A stretch of DNA of 64,000 bases, taken from Vigna angularis. Taxonomy: Eukaryota; Streptophyta; Magnoliopsida; Fabales; Fabaceae. Position 1 is the first letter of the stretch. Every line of letters starts with the position of its first letter. Below the pieces are notes generated by a model. The model saw only the letters and a list, made by a program, of their open reading frames with translations, did no database searches and was not told where the DNA came from. A program made the translations under genes and the position numbers. The DNA is taken from contig NC_068974.1 of the NCBI RefSeq assembly GCF_016808095.1, forward strand, positions 20,320,825 to 20,384,824, written 5' to 3'. Shown here piece by piece: positions 55,141-64,000 of the stretch.

Positions 55141-55789
55141 TTCTTTTGTCTTGCATTTTCTTTTATGTTTCATAATTTGTTTTTCCTAATACAAATATTT
55201 TTTTAATCTCTTTTGTTTAATGTGGAGGTGAGAAAAGTGGTGGTGGCTCTATTTGTTGATGGTGGTTGAGGGATTATATTATGACTATTTAATATGTAAA
55301 TATTTTTCCAATAAAATTGTTCAATGATAAAAAAATTTAATGACCCTTCTTATTTATCTTTTAATATATCTATTAGATCGAATAAATATTATATAGACTT
55401 AAACCAAGAACTTACATGATAATATTACAACAAAGTTTAAATTTTTTACTTTTAGTCTATTACATCTACGACGCTCTGACTCTAATAATTAACAAATGAC
55501 AACCGCTTATATACAAAGCTCATGACGCTTCTTACTGGCTTTGAATAAAATGTAAGAATTGTATCAATATATACACTATATAGAGGAGAATAAAATAAGA
55601 CAAGTTGAGACTTGTGAAATTTTGGTTAAATAAATTTTTAATTCTATACTGGTATCCAAATAAAGTCAGATTTAATTGACATATTTACTAAATTGAGATG
55701 GATTAATTTGAAGGCCATAAAAAATTGTTAGTTTAATCATTTTATCTATTCTGGTTTTTGGTTAAAAAGTTGTATATCGAGTCATAATA
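55141..55789. other. Noncoding AT-rich stretch
   Basis: No ORF or repeat boundary that I can support. Confidence 0.5.
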
Positions 55790-56870
55790 TTTGTTTTTCT
55801 TAATTATATCTTTAATTTTAAAAAATTAAAACAATCATATTCTTGCTATTAGTATTGTATTAACATAGTTATAGATGATGCTGTGTGTCAATTTGTCATA
55901 TTTTTAAATATTTTTTAATTATTTTTTATTTTTTTATATTTAAAAAAAATAAAAATATGTCACGTTTAAAATTGACATTGTGTCACGTGATAGTAACAAT
56001 GCTACGTGTTATTGTAATGCCACATGCTATTATATTATAGTTTCAATTTGATATTTATATTTTTATTCTCAATTTAGTCTTAATTTTTCTAAAATTAAAA
56101 AAAAATTCCTAAATCCAAATTAAAACAAAATTTAATTTGTATATAAATATATTTTATTAAAAATGATATTTTTATTAAATATTTTTAAAAAGATTAAGTT
56201 TTATATTTAACTAATTATATAAATATTAATTATGTTATTTAAATATATTTATAAGAGTTAAAAAAAGTAACATGTCATGTTCGTGTGAATTTTTCAAACT
56301 TCAAAACTTAGTGAACAAATTAAAGGTCATTTCTATTGTTTTTCTTTTTTTTCGTGTTCTTCCACATTCTTCCACATTTTATTTTAATTCTTACTTTCAC
56401 AAATCACATCATTTTAACTCTTATAGATATATTTAAAAAACATAACTAATATTTATATAATTAATTAAATATAATTATAAATAAACTTAATTTTGTTTAA
56501 AATATTTAATAAAATTATTAATTTTAACAAAAATATTTGTATAACATTTATATACAAATTAAATTTTGTTTGAATTTAAAAAAAATAAAATTGTTTAATA
56601 TTAAAAAAAATAAAACTAAATTGAGACAATAAAAATACAGAGACTAAATCATGACAATGACACATAACACTATCATTATTATGTTGTACCATGTCAGTTT
56701 TACACGTAATAATTTAAAAAAATATATATATATAACAAAGTAATTAAAAAAATTTAAAAAGATAAAAAAAAGTTGTGAACTAACACGTGACGTGTTAGCA
56801 CTGTATTAACAATAAAAAACAATCAATTTTTTAAAATAGAAACCTAATTAAAACAAGAAAAAATTGAAAG
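55790..56870. mobile_element. AT-rich foldback element with arms of about 430 bp
   Basis: The segment ending AAGAGTTAAAA at about 56262 is matched in inverse order from TTTTAACTCTTATAG (about 56412) to near 56870. Shared blocks include AATTTAATTTGTATATAAAT and TTAAATATAT. A spacer of about 150 bp separates the arms. Long inverted arms suggest a MULE-type or foldback transposon. Terminal bases and duplication are unresolved. Confidence 0.65.
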
Positions 56871-59197
56871 ATCTGATTTGTGAAAAAGAAAACGGAGAGA
56901 ACTTAAATTATTAGTGAAAATTACATTTGTTTTATTTTATTAATGAGATGCATCAGGTCATAGGTTGATGGATTGAATGCTACAAGAATAGATTTGCAGT
57001 CTGAGACTTTAAGAGAGACAGAACCTTTTCCCACAACCATGAAAATCCTAAATGACCGTTTCACCCCCAATGAAAGATGCTACTTTTCTGACCTTCTCTG
57101 TGCCTTCTCTGACCGTTATTCCACACAGTCTCATATAATCCCTCAACCACTTTGTCTTCATCTTCTCATTAAACTACCAAAAATACCCCTCTTCATCATC
57201 TAACCATGGTTAATTTTTCTCCCTCCATCATTATGTCTTGCTTTCTATATTAGTCTTGATTATGGTTTCTTAATGCACCTACTTTGGCTGTGGCCATTCA
57301 TAATATCCTCTCTCAATTTCCATCCATTTCCATCATGCAACCCAGCTAAATAAATAATAGTGCCATTTCATATCATTGGGCCACATAAATTATTAATGCA
57401 CATTATTCTTATTTCCTATTTTATGTGATTCTCAACATACCCCATATCCTATACCATATCTTTAATTATAATGTGCTATACCACCTAAAATATACTTTTT
57501 CACATGTATTTTACTTTTCAAGTCTTTCACCAAATTATGATTGTGCTCTCTCTTTAAATTTTTATCATCCACAATTGTAGTACTTACATTTTTCCTCCCC
57601 ATAGTTTTTTGGTCTCTACGTGTTGAAAATTATGTAATGTTGATGCATTTTTTTTTTTTAATTTTCATCCAATTAAACTTTAGAGGCAACATATAATTTG
57701 AGGTGCTATTAATTGTGGATATAAAAAATAAGTATTACTTGTATTATTTTATATTTTTATCAAAGTCATCTTCTTCAATAATATTTAAAAATTGCTATTT
57801 TCGACATACATGTTCAATACAAAATTCATTAAAATAAATATAAACCATTGGATTTGTTTTGTAAGATGAAAACTAATACTTATTAAATTATCATAATCAA
57901 TTTTGTTAAAAACATGGAGAAGTTTATCGAAAAAGATATAAATATAATTGGTTATGTAAGAATAGTTTCTATTATGTAAGATTTATAATTCATATTCAAA
58001 TTTTTATCTAGTTTTCTTTAAAATATGAGTTGTATTTTTGTTTTTGTCTAAACTAATCATTACAATAAATAATTGATTTTGACCTCACTAAGTTATCTGT
58101 AAAATAGACATAATCAATATTTATATTTTTTTATATGATTTACTTTTTTTTATTTTTATTCAATTTAAAACTTTTAAATAATTTTTAGATTCATAACATT
58201 ATTTATATAATATAACAAAAGGTATGAAAAGGTGAGCTGGTGACAATAAATAATATGAATCGATACTCCTTATAATACGGAAAGAAAAATGTATGCATAT
58301 AAAAAGGGAGTTGGCTGAAGATGGTGACAATAAATAATATAAATTGATACTCTTTATAGTAAGGAACGAAAAATCGAAAATATTATTCTTGTGTCTCTTT
58401 CTTTAGCCTCATGATGTAGATATGCCTTTAAGAAAAATAAAATAATAATAATAATCAGTTTTGTCATTACGTATACCTAATAGCTTGAACATCATACATA
58501 ACAGCCTATGCAACTCCAAACTTGATCTGAGTACAGACCACATGTATTTCTTATAGTTAGACTATGTTTCAGGTTGTTCTAACATAGCGTAATCTTAAAA
58601 ATCTTATTGAAAATATAATGTTTTAAACATTAGGTATTAATGATAATAAAAATTTAATAAAATACATTTTGAAACTGACATTGTATTAACAATAAATTGT
58701 ATTGGACAAATTTAAACAAAAAATAATATATTCTATTGGAATTATTATCTAATAAACATTGAAATTTACCTACAAAACTAAAATTTTGGTGAAGGGAGAG
58801 CATAGTAGTAAAGATGAAAGTGGTATTTTGCTTTTAGTTTGGGGCAAGGGCAATAATTAAGGTGAAGCAAGGGTGGTAATTATTTGAGCATGTACTAACA
58901 ATGCTTGGAACTTTCAAGATAAGTAATAACATACATTGAAGCAAAGACCAACAACTACATTTATAAGCATAAAACAAATAACCTCAAGATGTAGATGAGA
59001 TAGATGGAGTATAGCAACTAGAATCAAACCACAAAAGCCATCAAACACAACACAACACAACCAAGGGCGGGATTGTCATTCCACACCCTCTAACCTTTTC
59101 TTAAACAGTCTCTACATTTTCCAGCCTCATCAAAAGAACCACCTTAACTTAAGCCCCCTCATGTTCTTTTCTCTTTTTGGTCTAAGCAAGCAGCACC
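56871..59197. other. Intergenic region upstream of the DUF538 gene
   Basis: AT-rich, with no supported gene. A direct repeat pair of about 55 bp (GTGACAATAAATAATAT...) lies at 58234-58290 and 58320-58375. The last 150 bp is C/T-rich (59080-59190) and may hold the promoter and 5' UTR; no clear TATA box was chosen. Confidence 0.5.
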
Positions 59198-60610
59198 ATG
59201 GGAGCACCAATCTTTAACACTCCCTCCTTCACACTCTTTGTTTTTCTCTCTCTCCAACTTTATCTCTCTTTGTCGTCCTCTCCCTCCATCCATGACCTTC
59301 TCCGTTCCAAAGGACTACCCCCTGGTCTCTTGCCAGAAGAGGTAAAGTCCTACACTTTCTCCCAAAATGGCCACTTGGAAGTGTTCCTAGACGCACCTTG
59401 CTTGACCAAGTACGAGAACAGAGTCCTCTTTGAGCAAGTCGTCACTGCCAACCTCACCTATGGTAGCCTCATAGGAGTTGAGGGTCTCCAACAAGAAGAA
59501 CTCTTTGTCTGGCTCCCTGTCAAGGACATAATCGTAAACGACCCTTCTTCAGGGTTGATACTCTTTGACATTGGCCTTGCCCACAAACAACTCTCTCTCT
59601 CCCTCTTTGAAGATCCACCTCACTGCAAGCCCGAAGGTAAACTCAATTACTCTCAATTCGATCACCTCTTTTTTTCCTAACCGAGATCTGTCACTACCCT
59701 TTTCAAACTAAACTCCATCCACAACATATGCACAATCTTGCTTCACCCTACATACAATTGACTTCTTTCATCGTATCAATATACTGTTTATCCCTTCTGA
59801 TTCCTTTGGCTTTTTGTTTTCATTGAGGTTTATGTTATTTTTGTCTGATAAACAGCTGTTCTCACAGCTACATTTTCACAAACTGAATACTTTCCGAGGT
59901 ACAATTGTATTTAGTTTTTTATAAGAAACAAATTTTGTTTCTCTAATGGTATTCTAATACAGCAGTACTTAGGTAAAATTCAGGAACTAAACTAACTTTT
60001 CTTTCGGTATTTAAGAAACTACTTTGCATAAGTTTCAGTAGTTTAAATAGAATTTGTTTTGTTATTCAGGAGAAAGGTGGTTTTTAAAGGATTAATTTGG
60101 AAATTTGTTCTTAATTTTTTAGTGGCTTTGGATTTTCATTTGCTTTCTCTGGGTTTGTCTCTCCTCGTGTCTTCACATCCCAATGACCACACTAACATCA
60201 AAAAAGAGTCTCAGACAAGAACATCCTACTCAACCTTTTCCATTTCACATGCCACAGACAAAAACAATTAAGAGGAACTTTCCTATGTTCAAAGAGGAAA
60301 AAAGTACAATATTCTACACTATATGTCAGTTCCTGAGCCTCCTGCATCATCACAGTAACATTTTTAGGCCGGATATGCAGTGCAAGGTTCAAGGGGGTGG
60401 GGTTAATTACCGATTTCATTATCTTATCTGCTTTGTTGTTTCTAGTTGGGTTTTTTTGTCATTATTTTTAACTTTGCATGTATTTCCAAGGCTTAAAAAG
60501 ATTGTTTTTTTTTTATATGCAAAATTGGTGGTTGAGGCTGATTGTATGGTTGTGCAGGTGGGTTGAGGAATCATGTGAGGAAGGAAAAAGGTTTGGAGGT
60601 CCTGAGGTAG
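59198..60610 (+). CDS. DUF538 family secreted protein
   Basis: Two exons, 59198-59636 and 60558-60610, join at GAAG|GTAAAC and GTGCAG to 163 residues. Residues 1-28 form a hydrophobic signal peptide (FTLFVFLSLQLYLSLSS). The DUF538 domain covers about 30-145: DLLRSKGLPPGLLPEEVKSY, APCLTKYENRVLFEQ, GVEGLQQEELFVWLPVKDI and SSGLILFDIG. The tail after the intron, GLRNHVRKEKGLEVLR, is basic as in relatives. Without splicing the frame runs on to 59680 in intron sequence. Proteins of this family are apoplastic or membrane-associated and of uncertain function; lipid- or pectin-related roles have been proposed. It appears intact and is the only such host gene here. Confidence 0.92.
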
Positions 60611-62442
60611 AAAAAGATGCCACCCTGTGTTTCAGGCTTCACTTGTTGTCTTTTTCTATGTCATGTTTATATAATTTTAGCCTTGCAATGCAACTATAGT
60701 TAATGAGTAGGTGCTTGAAGCGTAGAGGTTGAGCATGTAAAAATGTGAAGAGAGAGAGAGAGAGAAAAAAAAACTAAGGAATCTGATGTCGTAATCAAAT
60801 TTACAAGTTGTAATTTTCTTCTAACTTTTGTGCATTATATTCACCGGTTATTGCAATGTTGTTCTGTTTTTAGATTAAAAGAAAAGAAGATATGATAAGT
60901 TTCAAAGCAAAGGATCTAATCTAGGTTTTTGAATTGGCAAAGCAATGACTAAGAAACTTCAAAAAATGGGAAGAAAAAGTTATTTGGAATATGTTAATTG
61001 TCCCCTTCGTTTTTGCCTTTCTGGCACATTCATATCACAACTGGGTTTTCTTGGCCTTACTTTTTGTTTGTTTAGGGAATAACAGATTGGAAGAATTGAT
61101 TATGATTCTTTGAAAGAAATATATTCTTCATCTCTCAAAACATTTCGAATTGTTAATTGTAATGCAATCCGTATCAAAAGTTAATATTCTTTATCATTTA
61201 CATTTTAATATAAAAACATGTGATTTTAGTCTTGCAGATTTCGAACACCATCTTTCTAACAATATGGAAACTAAAATTGTTAAACTTTTTTTAAGGATTG
61301 AAGTTAAGTTTCAAAATATTTTGAGGAACTTAAAGACAAAATTGGCTTATGCTATATTTAGATTATAATTATTAAAAAAATCAAGTTTTAATATCGATAT
61401 GAATTTCATTTCAAGAATGAAAAGATGATTGTTTTTTAAGAGTGAGAATAAAATAAAAATACTTTCTAGTTCTAAAGACTTGAACGAAACTTGCAGTTTA
61501 TTGTTTAGGCTTTCACTCTTGCATGTTTGTATGCCCAAGAGAATATCTTCAACTTTGAGATACCTAAAAGGAGAAAAGTTTCTTTGAAAAGGGATCGGTG
61601 TTCTAGTGTCGATGTTGCATTGAACTCCCCTTAAAATATTTTAACATTGTTATGCCTAAACTTGTGATAAAAATATATCAAATTGAAAAAATATTAATTT
61701 TTTAAAATGTAGAGAACATTTTAAAATACCAACTAAAAAATTGCTAAACATATTTAATTTGGGTTTGAAGTCAAAAATCAGCATAAAGCAACTTGATTGC
61801 TTCGCTGGATGCAGCATGAGTTATTGAATTGTAACGGCACAAACTTACAATTTCTTCCATAATAAGTGCTTTTATTTGGAGTTTAGCTTTTCTTTTCGGT
61901 GTAAAGTTAACAACTTTCTTTGATAATTATTATTATTATTTAGATAGAGTTTGCCAGATTGGAATTTGGAAATTAGGTCCGTGGGGGCGAGAGAGTAAAA
62001 TAGGAGAAGTATGAAACTCTAAAAGTAAGTTAGTATCATTAAGCTTAATTATTACTTTGAGTTTCAATGTTTATGATACAGTTTTTCTTTTAAAAGATAC
62101 ATTATTGAAGAAGATTACTTGTATAAATTATTATCAATTTCAAATGTAAAACTTTTGGAGATATATATATCAAAATAAGTTTTTAATAGAGAACTAAAAT
62201 ATAAGACAATTTTAGAATTATAATATCGCTTTTATTACTTTTATATGATATGGTTTTCACGTTCTAGTTTCGGTTTTCTTTAAATAAAATGCTATTTTTT
62301 TAGATTAACAATATAAAATATTTTAGTTTTAGGTTTAAGCGCCCCTTCGTTTTATTTGCTATAGATATTGTATATCTTTTAAATATAATGTTTTAAAAGG
62401 GAAATTTGATTGATTTATATATAAGGTAAAATAGTATATATG

Positions 62443-62446
<4 letters not shown>
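60611..62446. other. Region downstream of the DUF538 gene
   Basis: 3' UTR, then AT-rich sequence. A short (GA)n run followed by A-run is at about 60750-60772. Small frames at 61150-61540 show no family features. Confidence 0.5.

Positions 62447-62511
<65 letters not shown>
62447..62511. repeat. (TA)n microsatellite
   Basis: About 32 TA dinucleotides, flanked by further AT-only sequence to about 62560. Confidence 0.95.
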
Positions 62512-62516
<5 letters not shown>

Positions 62517-62788
62517 TAATATTTTATATATTTTATATTATTATAATATATATTATTATGTATAATTTACGGGTGACTAATTCGTGTGTTTTTAATTGAG
62601 TTGTTATAGTTATGTTGTTTGTTTAATTATTGTTTTGAGATTGATTATCATATGTGGGTTGCTGCTTGGATTGTATGCCGAGAGGAACATTAGTTGTTGT
62701 TTTTCATAAGGGTTGTTTGATAAGTCATGTCAGTAGGCGACTATGAATAATCTGTTTTCTTATGTACTCAATGGATGATGACACGAGG

Positions 62789-62917
62789 AAGTCTTATGTT
62801 GGTGCATAGGCCCGATTTTGGTGAATCAGAAAGTCCTGCATGCGTTGGTGCGTAGGCTCGATTTTGGTGAACCGGAAAGTCCTATGTTAGAACGTAGGCC
62901 CTGTTTAGGTGAACAGG
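62789..62917. repeat. Three degenerate units of about 43-46 bp
   Basis: Units start (A)AAGTCCTATG and carry CGTAGGC-CGATTTTGGTGAACCGG; they lie at 62789, 62830 and 62876. Confidence 0.8.
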
Positions 62918-63471
62918 TCGTGTTTGCTAGAGTACGGAAGAAGACATATGGTGATAGTGCTTAGGAAGTGGTGGCATGGTTTGTTTGTGTGGGAGTTAGA
63001 TTAACAATGTGTTATTGTGTTGTGAATTTGATTTACGTGTGGGTGTTATGAGTTTAGAAGTTGTTTGATAAATTGTATTATTATAATTATATTGTTATAT
63101 GTGATTTTGATCTTGATTCTGTTAGCTCACCCTTGCATGTTGTGGTTGTGGTTGTGGTTTCCACTTGTGATGATCGTATAGCAAATGATGTTGTAGAGGA
63201 TATTGCTGATGATGGTGATGCTATGTACAACGATAAACGAGTGGGGAATTATTAGCGGGATTTCAAAACATTTTTTATTTAAATAAACATGTTGAGAATT
63301 TTTAGTACATTACTTCAAGTTGTAATTGGATTAATTATTATTTCTGCATATTTTATTTGATTCTTGAGAAGATAACAAACTTTTAAATTTTCTTTAAAGT
63401 GTGAAGATATCAAAGTTATATATATTCTCTAATTAATGGAAGTACTTTACTTAGACATGACACCCTAAATT

Positions 63472-63492
63472 GGGGGGGGGGGGGGGGGGGGG
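63472..63492 (+). repeat. Homopolymer of 21 G
   Basis: An unbroken run of 21 G lies 7 bp before the LTR end. The length may be affected by sequencing or assembly. Confidence 0.9.
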
Positions 63493-63499
63493 TGTTACA

Positions 63500-64000
63500 A
63501 TATAGACCTAAGTATGACTGTCCACCTAAAAAGGCTATAAAGTCTACATGTAAGTCAACTTTCAGTTTGACAAATCTCTCTTGAAAAATGCTTTATATAG
63601 ATGAAGAGAAGACCAAGAAGCCTATTGTTACTCTATCTCTCAGTCTAATAGATCTTTCTTGAAAATGCTATACATAGATGAAGAGAAGACCAAGAAGCCT
63701 ACTGTTATGCTATTTCTCTACATCGTCTAACGCTTTCATTTAAGAGAGAACATCTTATCAAGTAGTCAGATCTCATTGTATTGAATTTATCATCTCCTCT
63801 AAAGTTATTTGAATTTGTACTTGTATATAAAAACACTTTAATTTTGTTTGCAAATTCAAGAGTTAATCAAAACACTTGTTTGTTTAATTCATGTGAATTA
63901 AACGATCTAGTCAAGTATACTAGTTGAAAACCAGGAGTGTATAAAGTCGTACAATCCAGTTTGGATTATGGTAAACTAAGAGTGGTTGATAATACTTGTT
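63500..64000. other. Retroelement-like sequence with a 78-bp tandem repeat
   Basis: Two units start CAGTTTGA (63563) and CAGTCTAA (63641), each containing ATGAAGAGAAGACCAAGAAG. The remainder, with GAAAACCAGGAGTGTATAAAG, resembles U5 of copia LTRs, but no boundary is visible before the window ends. Confidence 0.5.

Larger units (their letters stand above)
62560..63499 (+). mobile_element. Gypsy-type LTR fragment ending in a poly-G run
   Basis: It includes TTAGCTCACCCTTGCATG, a block I associate with legume Ty3/gypsy LTRs, and ends GGGGTGTTACA at 63499. The 5' end is not clear because of the adjacent TA-rich tract. Confidence 0.5.

Noticed and set aside
60059..60699. Further ORFs within and after the DUF538 intron
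   Set aside because: They overlap the intron and 3' UTR of the spliced gene, have no domains, and the splice join gives the family-typical tail.
1..64000. tRNA or rRNA genes
   Set aside because: The only tRNA-related sequences seen are 18-nt primer-binding sites of retroelements; no cloverleaf or rRNA-like region was noticed. A tRNAscan or Rfam run would settle it.

Overview
The window looks like plant nuclear DNA: AT-rich, with GT-AG introns and densely nested LTR retrotransposons, CACTA and Mutator-like transposons. The repeat families and the gene content suggest a legume, probably a Phaseoleae bean such as Vigna or Phaseolus; that assignment is inference from sequence style, not a database match. 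Only one ordinary host gene appears intact, a DUF538 secreted-protein gene at 59198-60610 (two exons, +). A second host gene, a CABIN1-like (calcineurin-binding-like) gene at the left edge, is broken.

Left region (1-17.4 kb): a 4.7-kb CACTA transposon (236-4935, duplication GCA) sits beside or inside the CABIN1-like pseudogene (4980-7010). Then come a copia-type LTR (7339-8675), a second CACTA-like element (about 9548-11008), LTR fragments joined head-to-head (12981-14345), and a Ty3/gypsy pol relic (15740-17243, -) split by a 0.9-kb CACTA element (16324-17199, duplication TTA).

Central region (17.4-37.6 kb): serial insertions of one Athila-like gypsy family. Element A (18875-27809, +) is complete and young, with 1305/1287-bp LTRs, duplication TCCCT and an exact tRNA-Asp primer site. 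It lies inside the 3' ORF of element B (17375-34190, -). B abuts truncated LTR C, which abuts truncated LTR D, which lies in a copia LTR. A and B both encode gag-protease and a 3' 'plant transposon protein' ORF but no reverse transcriptase, RNase H or integrase, so they appear non-autonomous. Their linkers carry hairpins with a near-constant 8-nt loop and covarying stems, duplicated GGGAGGCAACCC stem-loops, and CCGCTGAGCGG clusters upstream of both the LTR promoter and a likely internal promoter for the 3' ORF.

Right-centre (37.6-55 kb): two solo LTRs with exact 5-bp duplications (38393-39663 and 44822-46091), a Pack-MULE-like element with an exact 9-bp duplication (43083-44109), and an old gypsy LTR pair (from 44274 and from 51642) enclosing a MULE. 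The MULE carries a four-exon MuDRA-type transposase (49119-51350, -) and a convergent GRF zinc-finger/membrane gene (48182-48785, +). Copia and gypsy fragments follow.

Right region (55-64 kb): an AT-rich foldback element (about 55790-56870), the DUF538 gene, and further LTR fragments. No rRNA, tRNA or CRISPR features were seen. Substitution counts and alignments here were done by eye.
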